A stretch of 64,000 bases of DNA, from positions 62,001-126,000 of the forward strand of contig NZ_CALPCN010000007.1 of the NCBI RefSeq assembly GCF_943193045.1, in the 5' to 3' direction. A program made the position numbers and the translations under genes. Positions 1 through 10,181 of this stretch are shown one piece after another (within the stretch, counting starts at the first letter, position 1; every line of letters starts with the position of its first letter). This DNA comes from Pumilibacter muris (GTDB taxonomy: Bacteria; Bacillota; Clostridia; Christensenellales; Pumilibacteraceae). A model generated the notes under the pieces. The model had not been told where the DNA came from, made no database searches, and saw only the letters and a program-made list of their open reading frames with translations.

Positions 1-2070
1 GCTGAAATATCCCCTAACCTTTTCGAGCAACCCTTCGTCGTTGCAACCGCCGAGAAACCGCGCAACGTATTCGCGCTCTATTGCGTCGGCGGGAACACCG
101 CGCCCGCACGCGATTTCGGCGTGTTTTAAAAACACTTCTTCGCCGTCGGCAAGTTCGGCGTACTTTTTCATTGCGGCTTCCGCTTTTTCATAGTCGCCGC
201 TCTCTATAAAACAATCTATAAGCGAAGCTATAACGGCATCGTCCTCTTTAAGCGCAAGCGCCGACGCGATATAACGTTCGGCACGAGAATATTTTTTCTC
301 TTCGAGCAACGCGAGTCCCGCCGCAAAAATATAGTAAGCGTCGTCGGTTTTTCGCAACTGCTTTATATACTTTTTGGCAAGCTTTTTGTTTCCTTCGGCA
401 AGCGCCGCTCGAATCAACATGCAACAATATTGCGGAGTGTCGTTTATATGCTGAATAAGATATGCGTAATCGGTTACGGCGTCGGCATATTCGCCCATTT
501 TAAAATACGATTCCGCTCTAACAAGATAACCGTATTCGGTTCGAGGGCGCCCCTCTATATAACGCGTCGCCCATTTTACAACGTTTTTAAAATTGAATAG
601 CAAGCTATCGAGCGCTATGAGTTTTTCGAGCGCCGCAGGATAGTCGGGATTCACGTCGAACGCCTTTCGAGCCGCATTGTACGCAGCCGAAAAATTATTG
701 TCGGCAAGGCAAATTTCGGCGCGTATGTCGTAATACACCTCGCTCGCTCTTCCTTCCAAAAGATATGTGTCGAGCACGTCGAGCGCTTCTTTGTGCCTAC
801 CTAAAAACGTCAGGCACAGCGCTTTGTCGAGGATAGACTCGTTAAGTTTGTAAGTGCTTATCAGCACATCGAGGTCGGAAACAGCTTTTTCGTATTCCTC
901 GCATGCCATATAAATTTCGCTTCGCTTTAAATATGCGGTAGGGTCGGAAGGACGCACCGCCGCCATTTCGTCGGCAACGGCAAGCGCTCGGCGGTATTCT
1001 TTTCCGTCGCGATAAATATCTATTAACCCCGAATATGCTCCGCTGTAAAAAGTGTCGGAAAAATTTTTGGCTTCTTCGTATAGCCGCACGGCTTCTTCCG
1101 TTTTTCCCGATTCTCGGCAAATCGACGCCGCGTTGTCGTATAGCGACCAAGCGTGAGCCAAAAAGTTGGTTTCCGCTATTGTCGAACGTCCAACCGCTAT
1201 CGCTTTCAAATAGTCGCAAAGCGCTTCGTCGAATTTTCCCGAAGTATGATACGAATATCCTCTGCGCGAATATGCGTTGAAAAGGGTCGCCATGTCCGCG
1301 TCGGCGCTCTCTATAACGCCTGTGTATTTTAAAATGCTGTTTTCTGCGTCGCTCTTTTTAGGGTCGGGCACATATAGCTCTTCTACGCCCACGTCGAATT
1401 CAAATTCGACCGTTTCGGTATCTTCGGACGGCGGATAGTCTACCATAGCGAAATCGCAAATAACGCCCGTAGGAGTTCCCTTTTCGTCGCACCCTATAAA
1501 CGCCTTATATGTTCCCTCTCCCCACCCCGTGTTAAACACAGGAAGTTTCAATTCTTTAACGTCGCAAACCTGCGCGCAGCTTCCGTCCATATTCACGGCG
1601 CCGTCGAGAGGATGAAAAGTTTCTTCGCCGTCTTTAACAAGCTTAACGAATTCGTTGAGTTCTTTTTTGTCGCAAAGCGCTCCGAACCCGCTGCCGATTA
1701 CCGTTCCCACAATTTCGTTCGGATTACGCAATTTAAGAATCTCGCGCTCGTCGGTAAACGCAAGTTTCCATTCCCGCGAATTTCGGGCGAAACCGCCGTC
1801 AAGCCCCGCAAGCGCCACTCGCTTTCCGTTGCTCGTTGACACCAGCATCATAAACGGACGGTATTTTCCTTTAACGAATTTAACTGTGAACGGCTTGCCG
1901 CCGCTCGGGCTGTAAGGGTCGAAAAAACAGACTTCTCCGGTTGAAACCTCTATAGGCTCGCAATCCACGCGCTCAAGCTTATAGCCGCTCAAATCGCCGC
2001 CCGAAAGCACGGCGGAATAATCCGTCTCACCGAAAAGTCTGTTTTTAAATATCCTCTCAACTTTTTTCAT
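1..2070 (-). CDS. DUF4241-like domain plus TPR protein (3' end outside window)
   Basis: The frame is open from an ATG at 2070 to the window edge, giving 690 codons with no stop, so the C-terminus is missing. Residues about 1-210 resemble DUF4241: a segment with FFDPYSP...PFTVKFVKGKYRP, a Gly-rich IGSGFGALCD segment, and the closing NTGWGEGTYKAFIGCDEKG...VICDF pattern. From about residue 245 onward the protein is helical and TPR-like, with repeated units such as YSYHTSGKFDEALCDYLKAI and YLKRSEIYMACEEYEKAVSDL. No signal peptide or membrane segment is visible, so it is probably cytosolic. It starts 13 bases after the dapL stop and is likely the last or a late gene of the same operon. Molecular function is unknown; TPRs suggest protein-protein contacts. 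The domain assignment is by eye. Confidence 0.75.
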   Translation of the reverse strand, partial: MKKVERIFKNRLFGETDYSAVLSGGDLSGYKLERVDCEPIEVSTGEVCFFDPYSPSGGKPFTVKFVKGKYRPFMMLVSTSNGKRVALAGLDGGFARNSREWKLAFTDEREILKLRNPNEIVGTVIGSGFGALCDKKELNEFVKLVKDGEETFHPLDGAVNMDGSCAQVCDVKELKLPVFNTGWGEGTYKAFIGCDEKGTPTGVICDFAMVDYPPSEDTETVEFEFDVGVEELYVPDPKKSDAENSILKYTGVIESADADMATLFNAYSRRGYSYHTSGKFDEALCDYLKAIAVGRSTIAETNFLAHAWSLYDNAASICRESGKTEEAVRLYEEAKNFSDTFYSGAYSGLIDIYRDGKEYRRALAVADEMAAVRPSDPTAYLKRSEIYMACEEYEKAVSDLDVLISTYKLNESILDKALCLTFLGRHKEALDVLDTYLLEGRASEVYYDIRAEICLADNNFSAAYNAARKAFDVNPDYPAALEKLIALDSLLFNFKNVVKWATRYIEGRPRTEYGYLVRAESYFKMGEYADAVTDYAYLIQHINDTPQYCCMLIRAALAEGNKKLAKKYIKQLRKTDDAYYIFAAGLALLEEKKYSRAERYIASALALKEDDAVIASLIDCFIESGDYEKAEAAMKKYAELADGEEVFLKHAEIACGRGVPADAIEREYVARFLGGCNDEGLLEKVRGYFS

Positions 2071-2083
2071 AATATATTTTTAG

Positions 2084-3244
2084 TTAAAATATATCCTTAA
2101 ATCTTTTCATTGCCTCCGCAGTATTCTTTTCGTCGTTAAACGCGGTTAAGCGGAAAAATCCTTCGCCGTTGCGCCCAAACCCCGCGCCCGGAGTGCCGAC
2201 AACGTTGGCGTTATGAAGCAATCGGTCGAAAAACGCCCAACTGTCGGCGCCGCACTTAAACCAGATATACGGCGAATTAACTCCGCCTGTATGATACACG
2301 TTCATGCTTTTGAGCGTGTCGGATATTAGAGCGGCATTTTTTTTGTACGATTCTATATTCTTGCGTATTTGAGCTTTGCCCTCTTTGCCGAAAACAGCCT
2401 CAGCCATGCGTTGAACAACGTAAGACACGCCGTTAAACTTTGTGGACTGACGGCGCAACCACATTTTGTTCAATTCTCCGAGAGCGTGCGGCACAATAGT
2501 GTAGCCGCAACGGGTGCCCGTGAAGCCCGCCGTTTTACTGAACGAGCAAAACTCGACCGCGCATTTTTCCGCGCCTTTAACTTCGAAAATAGAGCGGGGC
2601 AAATTTTCGTCTCCCACAAAAGCCTCGTATGCCGCGTCGAACAGAATAACGGCGTTGCACGAAAGCGCGTAGTCCACCCATACGGCGAGTTGCTCGCGCG
2701 TGTACACAGCGCCCGTAGGATTATTCGGCGAACATATATAAATTATGTCCGCTTTGGTTTTTCCGTCGGGAAGAGGTAAAAAACCGTTACCCTCGTGCGC
2801 GTCGGCATAAACTATTTTTCTGCCCTGCATAACGTTTGTGTCAACATACACGGGATAAACGGGGTCTGGCACAAGAACGGTGCAATCTTCCGAGAATAAA
2901 TCGAGAATGTTTCCAACGTCCGACTTTGCCCCGTCGGACACGAACACTTCCGTTTCGTCAACGCTTATGCCGCGCTCGCGGTAAGCGCCCGCAATAGCTT
3001 CCGTAAGAAACGAATAGCCGCGATACGGTCCGTAGCCTCTGAAAGTTTCTTTAACGCCCATTTCCTCTACGGCTCGCTTCCCCGCTTCCACAACCGCAGA
3101 GCAAAGCGGAAGCGTTACGTCGCCTATTCCGAGCTTTATAATATTTTGAGCGGGGTGCTCCTTTTTATACGCCGCAACGCGGTTTTCTATTTCGGCAAAA
3201 AGATAACTGTCTTTTAAATCGGCAAAATGCTTGTTAAGTTTCAA
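2084..3244 (-). CDS. dapL: LL-diaminopimelate aminotransferase (DapL)
   Basis: A PLP-dependent class I/II aminotransferase of 386 aa, the usual DapL length. DapL makes LL-2,6-diaminopimelate from tetrahydrodipicolinate and glutamate in one step, bypassing the acylated route. Family marks are the N-terminus KLNKHFADLKDSYLF, the GYGPYRGYSFLTEAIAG substrate segment, CSPNNPTGAVYT, and the PLP-lysine motif SFSKTAGFTGTRCGY. The start is TTG at 3244: an upstream GGAGG (3254-3258) is 9 bases away, and this start reproduces the family N-terminus. An ATG at 3251 is out of frame and too close to the ribosome site. The product is the substrate of DapF, which is fused to CarB two genes upstream, so two consecutive steps to meso-DAP are co-located. 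Confidence 0.93.
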   Translation of the reverse strand: MKLNKHFADLKDSYLFAEIENRVAAYKKEHPAQNIIKLGIGDVTLPLCSAVVEAGKRAVEEMGVKETFRGYGPYRGYSFLTEAIAGAYRERGISVDETEVFVSDGAKSDVGNILDLFSEDCTVLVPDPVYPVYVDTNVMQGRKIVYADAHEGNGFLPLPDGKTKADIIYICSPNNPTGAVYTREQLAVWVDYALSCNAVILFDAAYEAFVGDENLPRSIFEVKGAEKCAVEFCSFSKTAGFTGTRCGYTIVPHALGELNKMWLRRQSTKFNGVSYVVQRMAEAVFGKEGKAQIRKNIESYKKNAALISDTLKSMNVYHTGGVNSPYIWFKCGADSWAFFDRLLHNANVVGTPGAGFGRNGEGFFRLTAFNDEKNTAEAMKRFKDIF

Positions 3245-3303
3245 AACTCATTTCCTCCGCATTTTTTATTTATGCGCATTCTCGCGGCGCGTGCCGCAAA
3301 AAG

Positions 3304-4914
3304 TTATTTGCTTTCCTTATTTTTGAGCGAAGCCGCTATAAACTCCACAAACAACGGGTGCGGGCGGTGCGGGCGCGACTTAAACTCGGGATGGTATTGC
3401 ACTCCCAAATGGAATTTCTTTCCGGGAATTTCCACAGCTTCCACAAGAGTGCCGTCGGGGCCCGTTCCCACTATGTCAAGTCCCATATTTTCGAATTTTT
3501 CGCGGTAGGCATTGTTAAACTCGTATCTGTGGCGGTGTCTTTCCATAATACTCGGCTGTTTATATGCGCGGCTTAAAACGGAACCGTTTTTAATAACGCA
3601 TTCGTAAGCGCCGAGACGCATACTGCCGCCCGTGTTTTCGTAGCCTATTTGCCCTTCCATAATGTCTATAACTTTGTTTTGCGACTCCATGTCGAACTCG
3701 CGGCTGTTGGCGTCGGCAAATCCCGCGACGTGACGGGCGAAGTCTATTACGGCTATCTGCATTCCGAGACATATTCCGAAATACGGCACGTCGTTTTCAC
3801 GGCAATACTGCGCGGAATAAACCATGCCTTCTATTCCCCTGTCGCCGAACCCGCCCGGCACTATTACGCCGTCGCATTCTCCGAGAATTTCGCGGGCTGT
3901 GGCGGGCGTTATCTTTTCGGCGTCGAGCCAACGCAAATCTATTTTCGCGCCGTTTTCTATGCCAGCATGAGTGAGCGCCTCAACTATCGAAAGATAAGCG
4001 TCGAACATTTTAACGTATTTGCCAACAAGCCCTATGGTTACCGTTTTATTGCGAGAATGGGCTTTTCTGAGCATTTCTTTCCACACGGTAAGGTCGGGCG
4101 GATTGTCGTCGAGCCCGAGCTCGCGCGAAACGATTTCCGAAAATTTGCTCTCTTCGAGCATTATGGGAGCCTCGTATAAAATCGACACGTCGCGATTTTC
4201 TATAACGCAATCGGGCGGCACGTTGCAAAACATCGATATTTTTTTACGCGCCGATTCGTCTATCGGGCGGTTGCAACGCAAAACCACAAGATTGGGCGAT
4301 ATTCCCAAACTTTGCAGTTCTTTCACGCTGTGCTGAGTAGGTTTGGTTTTCATCTCGCCGCTCGAACTTATAACGGGAGCAAGCGTGACGTGAATAAACA
4401 AACAGTTTTCGCGCCCCACTTCGTTGGAAACCTGCCTAATCGCTTCCAAAAACGGCAGACTTTCTATGTCGCCCGTTGTGCCGCCTATTTCGGTTATAAC
4501 GACGTCGGCGTTTATTTTTTTGCCAACCGAATAAATGAACTTTTTGATTTCGTTCGTTATGTGCGGAATAACCTGCACCGTCTCGCCGTTATAAACGCCT
4601 TTGCGCTCGTTGTCGAGCACGTTCCAGTAGACCTTGCCTGTTGTAAGGTTGCTGTACTTATTCAAGTTTTCGTCTATAAAGCGCTCGTAATGCCCTAAGT
4701 CGAGGTCAGTTTCGGCGCCGTCTTCGGTAACGTAAACTTCGCCGTGTTGATACGGGCTCATTGTTCCAGGGTCCATGTTTATATACGGGTCAAGCTTTTG
4801 AGCTATAACCTTTAAACCTTTGGCTTTAAGCATCATTCCTATGCTTGCCGCAGTTATGCCTTTGCCGAGCCCCGACACTACGCCGCCCGTAACGAAAATA
4901 TATTTCTTTATCAT
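3304..4914 (-). CDS. pyrG: CTP synthase (glutamine-hydrolysing)
   Basis: A 536-aa cytosolic enzyme converting UTP, ATP and glutamine to CTP. The N-terminal synthetase carries the P-loop [10 protein letters not shown] (residues 10-19) and the Mg/UTP segments around [13 protein letters not shown] and [12 protein letters not shown]. The C-terminal class I glutamine amidotransferase has the oxyanion strand PGGFGDRG, nucleophile Cys382 in FGICLGMQ, and the His-Glu pair in VQYHPEF. The open frame extends 68 codons upstream, but that part is Arg/Gly-rich read-through of the preceding gene. The ATG at 4914 gives the family start [11 protein letters not shown] and overlaps the carB-dapF stop as ATGA, indicating translational coupling. 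It is the third glutamine amidotransferase of this operon, after purF and carA. Confidence 0.97.
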   Translation of the reverse strand: MIKKYIFVTGGVVSGLGKGITAASIGMMLKAKGLKVIAQKLDPYINMDPGTMSPYQHGEVYVTEDGAETDLDLGHYERFIDENLNKYSNLTTGKVYWNVLDNERKGVYNGETVQVIPHITNEIKKFIYSVGKKINADVVITEIGGTTGDIESLPFLEAIRQVSNEVGRENCLFIHVTLAPVISSSGEMKTKPTQHSVKELQSLGISPNLVVLRCNRPIDESARKKISMFCNVPPDCVIENRDVSILYEAPIMLEESKFSEIVSRELGLDDNPPDLTVWKEMLRKAHSRNKTVTIGLVGKYVKMFDAYLSIVEALTHAGIENGAKIDLRWLDAEKITPATAREILGECDGVIVPGGFGDRGIEGMVYSAQYCRENDVPYFGICLGMQIAVIDFARHVAGFADANSREFDMESQNKVIDIMEGQIGYENTGGSMRLGAYECVIKNGSVLSRAYKQPSIMERHRHRYEFNNAYREKFENMGLDIVGTGPDGTLVEAVEIPGKKFHLGVQYHPEFKSRPHRPHPLFVEFIAASLKNKESK

Positions 4915-7900
4915 AAACGCACCACTCCTTTGAAAATCTCGCAAGCCTCGCCCGTCATAAACACGGTTTCGTCGGTATAACGAATTGAAAGTTCGCCGCC
5001 GAGCAAACGCACCGACACTTCGGCATCCAAATCGCAATGCCCGCCGAGCACCGCCGCGACCACCGCCGCGCAAGCGCCCGTGCCGCACGCGTATGTCTCG
5101 CCCGAACCGCGTTCCCACACTCTCATTTTAAGATGGGTTCGGTCTATAATCTGCACAAATTCCACATTCACGCGCTTGGGAAACAACGGGTCGCATTCTA
5201 TTGCTTTTCCTATTGCCGCAACGTCCACCTGCCCCGCGTTTTCAACAAACAGCACGCAGTGCGGATTGCCCATAGAAACGCAAGTTATTTCGTATTCCGC
5301 GCCGCCGACTTTCACTTTGCGCGCAACAATTTTATCGCCGTCGAGTTTTACGGGAATTTTAGACGGAGCAAGCGCGGGCGCTCCCATGTCTACCTTAGCG
5401 GAATTAACGTGCCCGCCGCGAACGAACAGCCATAGTTTTTTAACGCCGCTCTTTGTTTCGATTGTAATTTCGCGCTTATCGCCTATTTTACCGTAATCGT
5501 AAAGATATTTCGCCACGCAACGAATGGCGTTGCCGCACATCATGCCTTCGGTGCCGTCGGAATTGAACATGCGCATTTTCGCGTCGGCAATAGCCGACGG
5601 GCAAATGAACACGGCTCCGTCGCCGCCGACTCCGAAGTGGCGGTCGCTGAGGTTTACCGCAACCGATTCCATATTGGTTATATTGCGGGTTAAACAATCG
5701 ATGTATATATAATCGTTTCCGCACCCCTGCATTTTGATAAAATTGAGTTTCTGACGCTCGGTGCGCATATCGTTTATATTCACAAGCTCGGTGTTATACG
5801 CCGAATAGCGCGATTTAAGCGAGAACGCAAGCGCCTTTGCTGTGTCTATACTCGTAAGACACGGCACGGCGAGCGAAACCGCTCTTCTTCTTAAACGCAC
5901 GTCGTCTTCGGTGGGGATTCTTCCTTTTGTGGAAGTGGAAATAAACAAGTCTATTTTGCCGCCCGAGAGAAGAGTCATTGTATTGTTCTCGGCGCACTCG
6001 CTTATTTTCTTAACTTCGGTTACGGGGAAGCCGCTTTTTCTTATAACCTGCGCGGTGCCTTCGGTTGCGTAAATTTCGTAACCGAGCTCGCTGTATGCCT
6101 TTGCCACGTCGGCGATTTCGGGTTTGTCGGTATCGCGTACCGAAATAAGAATTCCGCCCGATTTCTGCATTTTGTAGCCCGCCGCAAGCAACCCCTTGTA
6201 AAGCGCTTCGTCGAGCGTTTTGCCTATTCCGAGCACTTCGCCCGTAGACTTCATTTCGGGTCCCAAGTGAGTGTCGAGGTCGGCAAGTTTTTCAAAACTG
6301 AAAATGGGAACTTTAACCGCCACATAAGGCGACGTTTTATACAGCCCCGTGCCGTAACCGAGCTTATTCAGTTTTTTGCCGAGCATACAAAGCGTTGCAA
6401 GCTGAATCATGGGAACGCCCGTAACTTTGGAAATATACGGAATTGTTCTCGACGAACGCGGATTAACCTCTATAACGTAAATACGGTTGTCGGATATTAT
6501 ATATTGAATATTCACAAGCCCTTTGGTGTTGAGAGCTTTGGCAAGCTTGTGAGTGTATTCCACCAACAGTTCGCGCATTGCGTCGGTAACGTTATGCGCG
6601 GGATAAACCGCAATGCTATCGCCGCTGTGAATACCGGCGCGCTCTATGTGCTCCATAATGCCGGGAATCAAAATGTCGTCGCCGTCGCAAATGGCGTCCA
6701 CCTCTATTTCGGTGCCCATAATATACTTGTCGATTAAAATGTTGTTGTCTTCGTTTTCGGCAAGTATTATTTTCATGTATTCTTTAATGTCGGATTCGGA
6801 GAACGCTATTATCATGTTCTGCCCGCCGAGCACATAGCTGGGGCGCATAAGCACGGGATAGCCGAGCGACGCGCCCGCCGCGAGCGCCTCTTCGGTAGTT
6901 TTAACCGTAACGCCCTTAGGACGCGCTATTTGCAACTCTTCCAAAAGCGCGTCGAACCGTTCGCGGTCTTCGGCTCGGTCTATACTGTCGGCGGACGTAC
7001 CCAAAATGCGCACGCCGTGAGCGCTTAAATGCTTTGTAAGTTTTATGGCCGTTTGCCCGCCGAACGCCACCACAACGCCGTAAGGCTTTTCGGTTGCTAT
7101 AACGTTGTCAACGTCTTCGGGTGTGAGCGGCTCGAAATACAATCTGTCGGCGGTGTCGAAGTCGGTGGAAACCGTTTCGGGGTTGTTGTTCACAATGGCA
7201 ACTTCGTAGCCCGCTTCTTTTAAAGCCCAAACGCAATGAACGGAAGCGTAATCGAATTCTATTCCCTGCCCTATGCGTATGGGACCCGAACCGAACACTA
7301 TAACGCGACGCTTGTTCGACTTGCGCTCCGCCATAAAAGCCGTCGCCTCGTTCTCCGAATCGTAGGTGGAATAAAAATACGGAGTTTCGGCTTTAAATTC
7401 GGCGCCGCAAGTGTCAACCATTTTATATACGGCGCGAGCGTGCTTAGTCTGCTTTTTGCCCGTTATCGCCTCAATCGCCTTATCGGGATACCCTAATCTT
7501 TTCGCTTTAATATAAGTGTCGGAGTCTAAAACCTTACCCGCAATGCTCTTTTCGAAGCGCACAAGATTGCCTATTTTATTTAAGAACCATTTGTCTATTT
7601 TGGTTTTTTCGGCAATCGCGTCTACCGTGTAACCGCGCCATAGCGCTTCGAACAGCAAAAACAGTCGGTAATCCGACGCGGGCATAAGCCCGTTAAACAC
7701 TTGCTCGTCAGTCCACTCGTCAAAACGGTCGGACTTTAAGGTGAGAAGATTTTCGGCGCCGCGCACCGCTTTTAGAAGCGCCGCTTCGAAATACGGCGCT
7801 ATTGCCATAACTTCGCCCGTAGCTTTCATTTGAGTGCCCAAAGTGCGCTTTGCGTAAACGAACTTGTCGAAAGGCCATTTTGGAAGTTTAACCACCACAT

Positions 7901-8954
7901 AGTCGAGAGTAGGTTCGAAACACGCGCACGTCTTTTTCGTTACGGCGTTCGGAATTTCGTCAAGCGTGTAGCCAAGCGCCAAAAGCGTAGCCACTTTCGC
8001 TATGGGGTAGCCCGTCGCCTTACTTGCGAGAGCGGAGCTTCTGCTAACTCTCGGATTAACTTCTATAACGGCGTATTCGAAACTGTTGGGGTTGAGCGCG
8101 AACTGACAGTTGCAACCGCCCACCACGTCGAGCGCGGAAATTATATTGAGCGCCGCGCTTCTAAGCATCTGAAATTCTTTGTCGGCAAGAGTAACGGTAG
8201 GCGCCACAACTATGCTGTCGCCCGTATGTATGCCCACAGGGTCGAGGTTTTCCATACTGCAAACGGCAATCGCGTTGCCCGCGTCGTCGCGCATAACCTC
8301 GAATTCGATTTCTTTCCAACCGTAAATGCTCTTTTCAACCAAAACCTGACCTATGGGGCTGAGTTCCAAGCCGCCTTTGGTAATTTCGCGCAACTCGTTC
8401 TCGTTTTCGGCAATGCCTCCGCCCGCGCCGCCCAACGTGAACGCGGGACGAATGATAATCGGATACCCTATTTCGCTCGCGAACTTTACAGCCGATTCCA
8501 CGTCGGTAACAACGAGCGACGGAACGACGGGCTGCCCGATAGAAAGCATAGTGTCTTTAAACATTTGACGGTCTTCGGCGCGGTCTATTGTGTCAACCTT
8601 CATGCCGAGAAGTTTAACGCCCTTGCTTTCCAAAAATCCCGATTTTGCAAGTTGCATAGAGAGCGTAAGTCCCGTTTGTCCGCCGAGCGACGGCAAAAGG
8701 CTGTCAGGCTTTTCAAGCTCTATAATGCGCTCAAGCGTAGTAAGATTAAGCGGCTCGATATATATAGAATCTGCCATAGCTTTGTCCGTCATGATAGTGG
8801 CTGGATTGCTGTTCACGAGCACAACTTCAATTTTTTCGGCTTTAAGCGTTCTGCACGCCTGCGTGCCCGCATAGTCGAATTCGGCCGCTTGCCCGATTGT
8901 AATCGGACCTGAACCGATTACCAAAACCTTTTTTATATCCTTATTCTTAGGCAT
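4911..8954 (-). CDS. carB-dapF: Fusion: carbamoyl-phosphate synthase large subunit - diaminopimelate epimerase
   Basis: One uninterrupted 1347-aa frame. Residues 1-1062 are a full-length CarB: start [32 protein letters not shown], first ATP-grasp half to about 400, linker, second half starting [23 protein letters not shown], and an MGS-like allosteric domain to about 1062. Residues 1063-1347 are a complete DapF, with catalytic cysteines at about 1140 ([10 protein letters not shown]) and 1290 (YACGTGAC). CarB makes carbamoyl phosphate with CarA; DapF epimerises LL-DAP to meso-DAP. The joint reads VNINDM, where the Met (codon 5766-5768) would be the DapF start, but no stop and no good ribosome site precede it. 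The upstream ATG at 9005 would add a basic tail; ATG 8954 matches the family and follows a GAGGAG. The stop overlaps pyrG by four bases. A single-base sequencing error replacing a stop cannot be fully excluded. Confidence 0.93.
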   Translation of the reverse strand: MPKNKDIKKVLVIGSGPITIGQAAEFDYAGTQACRTLKAEKIEVVLVNSNPATIMTDKAMADSIYIEPLNLTTLERIIELEKPDSLLPSLGGQTGLTLSMQLAKSGFLESKGVKLLGMKVDTIDRAEDRQMFKDTMLSIGQPVVPSLVVTDVESAVKFASEIGYPIIIRPAFTLGGAGGGIAENENELREITKGGLELSPIGQVLVEKSIYGWKEIEFEVMRDDAGNAIAVCSMENLDPVGIHTGDSIVVAPTVTLADKEFQMLRSAALNIISALDVVGGCNCQFALNPNSFEYAVIEVNPRVSRSSALASKATGYPIAKVATLLALGYTLDEIPNAVTKKTCACFEPTLDYVVVKLPKWPFDKFVYAKRTLGTQMKATGEVMAIAPYFEAALLKAVRGAENLLTLKSDRFDEWTDEQVFNGLMPASDYRLFLLFEALWRGYTVDAIAEKTKIDKWFLNKIGNLVRFEKSIAGKVLDSDTYIKAKRLGYPDKAIEAITGKKQTKHARAVYKMVDTCGAEFKAETPYFYSTYDSENEATAFMAERKSNKRRVIVFGSGPIRIGQGIEFDYASVHCVWALKEAGYEVAIVNNNPETVSTDFDTADRLYFEPLTPEDVDNVIATEKPYGVVVAFGGQTAIKLTKHLSAHGVRILGTSADSIDRAEDRERFDALLEELQIARPKGVTVKTTEEALAAGASLGYPVLMRPSYVLGGQNMIIAFSESDIKEYMKIILAENEDNNILIDKYIMGTEIEVDAICDGDDILIPGIMEHIERAGIHSGDSIAVYPAHNVTDAMRELLVEYTHKLAKALNTKGLVNIQYIISDNRIYVIEVNPRSSRTIPYISKVTGVPMIQLATLCMLGKKLNKLGYGTGLYKTSPYVAVKVPIFSFEKLADLDTHLGPEMKSTGEVLGIGKTLDEALYKGLLAAGYKMQKSGGILISVRDTDKPEIADVAKAYSELGYEIYATEGTAQVIRKSGFPVTEVKKISECAENNTMTLLSGGKIDLFISTSTKGRIPTEDDVRLRRRAVSLAVPCLTSIDTAKALAFSLKSRYSAYNTELVNINDMRTERQKLNFIKMQGCGNDYIYIDCLTRNITNMESVAVNLSDRHFGVGGDGAVFICPSAIADAKMRMFNSDGTEGMMCGNAIRCVAKYLYDYGKIGDKREITIETKSGVKKLWLFVRGGHVNSAKVDMGAPALAPSKIPVKLDGDKIVARKVKVGGAEYEITCVSMGNPHCVLFVENAGQVDVAAIGKAIECDPLFPKRVNVEFVQIIDRTHLKMRVWERGSGETYACGTGACAAVVAAVLGGHCDLDAEVSVRLLGGELSIRYTDETVFMTGEACEIFKGVVRL

Positions 8955-9021
8955 GTTTCTCTCACGTCTCCTCGTTATTGTTTTCGGTTGCGGTTTTGCC
9001 CGCAAAGCGCTTACGCCGCGT

Positions 9022-10083
9022 TCATTCGCTCATCAGTTCCATAAAGCGGTCGAAAAGAAAGTTTGTGTCGAGCGGACCGCCGCACGCTTCGGGGTGGAAC
9101 TGCACGGAAAACGCGGGAATAGCGGAATAATCTATTCCCTCCGCAGTTTTGTCGTTCGCGTTCGAGTAGCGCAATTCAGCGTCGGCGGGAAGCGTATCGC
9201 GCACAACCGCATAGCCGTGATTTTGGCTGGTTATGTATGTGCGTCCCGTAACTGAATCGCGCACAGGCTGGTTTGCGCCGCGATGCCCGAATTTCAACTT
9301 CGAAGTGCTTGCGCCTCTGCTCAGCGCCAACAGTTGGTGCCCTAAGCATATTCCGAATGTGGGAATACGGTATTCGTTCACTTTTTTGAGTTCGGCGATT
9401 ATATCGGTGTTGTCGGCAGGGTCGCCGCCGCCGTTTGTAAGCATAATTCCGTTGGGTTTAAGCTCGGCAATACGCTCCGCCGATGTGTGCGCGGGAACGC
9501 GAATTACCGTGCAATCGCGTTTTAACAACTCGCGCTCTATATTGCCCTTCGCTCCGAAATCCCAAAGCACCACTCTTTTGCTTCCGCTTCCGAGCGTTCG
9601 CTCTTCTTTGCAAGTTGTGCTACTAACCGCATCTTTCACTCTGTACGCTTTCAGTTCTTTGAGCTTTTCGGGCGTAAGCGTCTTTTTGGAAGTAATCGTT
9701 CCGTTCATAACGCCTTTCGACCTTATTTTTTTTGTGAGCGCGCGAGTATCGACTCCGCATATTCCCACAATGCCGTGTTTCTTCAAAAAAACGTCGAGTT
9801 CGCTTTCTTTACGGAAGTTGCTTCCCTCAAAACATTCCTCGCGCACAACGTAACCTTTCAGCGCGGGCGCGTCGCTTTCGGAATCGGCTTCTATGGCGCC
9901 GTAATTGCCTATAAGCGGAAATGTGTGCGCAACTATTTGCCCGTAATAACTCGGGTCGGTGAGCGTCTCCATATAACCTACCATAGCGGTGGTAAAAACC
10001 ACCTCGCCAACTGTTTCGCCGTCGGCGCCTATCGCTTCGCCCTCGAACACACTGCCGTCCGACAGAATCAAATATCTCTTCAT
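9022..10083 (-). CDS. carA: Carbamoyl-phosphate synthase small subunit
   Basis: A 353-aa glutamine amidotransferase subunit that supplies ammonia to CarB for arginine and pyrimidine synthesis. The N-terminal CPSase small-subunit domain begins KRYLILSDGSVFEGEAIGADG with TTAMVGYMETLTDPSYYGQI. The C-terminal class I GATase domain has nucleophile Cys246 in FGICLGHQ and His330/Glu332 in VQFHPEA. Its partner CarB lies 67 bases downstream in the same direction, and purF is 98 bases upstream. An ATG at 10083 fits the family start. Nothing in the sequence is missing or unusual, apart from NGGGDP where NGPGDP is more common. Confidence 0.96.
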   Translation of the reverse strand: MKRYLILSDGSVFEGEAIGADGETVGEVVFTTAMVGYMETLTDPSYYGQIVAHTFPLIGNYGAIEADSESDAPALKGYVVREECFEGSNFRKESELDVFLKKHGIVGICGVDTRALTKKIRSKGVMNGTITSKKTLTPEKLKELKAYRVKDAVSSTTCKEERTLGSGSKRVVLWDFGAKGNIERELLKRDCTVIRVPAHTSAERIAELKPNGIMLTNGGGDPADNTDIIAELKKVNEYRIPTFGICLGHQLLALSRGASTSKLKFGHRGANQPVRDSVTGRTYITSQNHGYAVVRDTLPADAELRYSNANDKTAEGIDYSAIPAFSVQFHPEACGGPLDTNFLFDRFMELMSE

Positions 10084-10181
10084 GCTCTTCTCCTTAAATA
10101 CAGCCTCTTAACTCGTTGAACTCTCAAACATTTTTTAAACGTAAACTACGCAAAATAGCCGCGTTTTAGCCGCTTGCTCTT

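Noticed and set aside
4915-5118. 68-codon N-terminal extension of pyrG
   Set aside because: Arg/Gly-rich read-through of dapF coding sequence in another frame; CTP synthase starts with [11 protein letters not shown] at 4914.
4911-5768. Separate dapF gene starting at the internal ATG
   Set aside because: There is no stop after CarB and no Shine-Dalgarno before the ATG at 5768, so a fusion is the simpler reading.
7830-8912. 360-codon open frame on the plus strand opposite carB
   Set aside because: It is the antisense of strongly supported CarB sequence, is Arg/His/Asn-rich, and has no ribosome site or recognisable motif.
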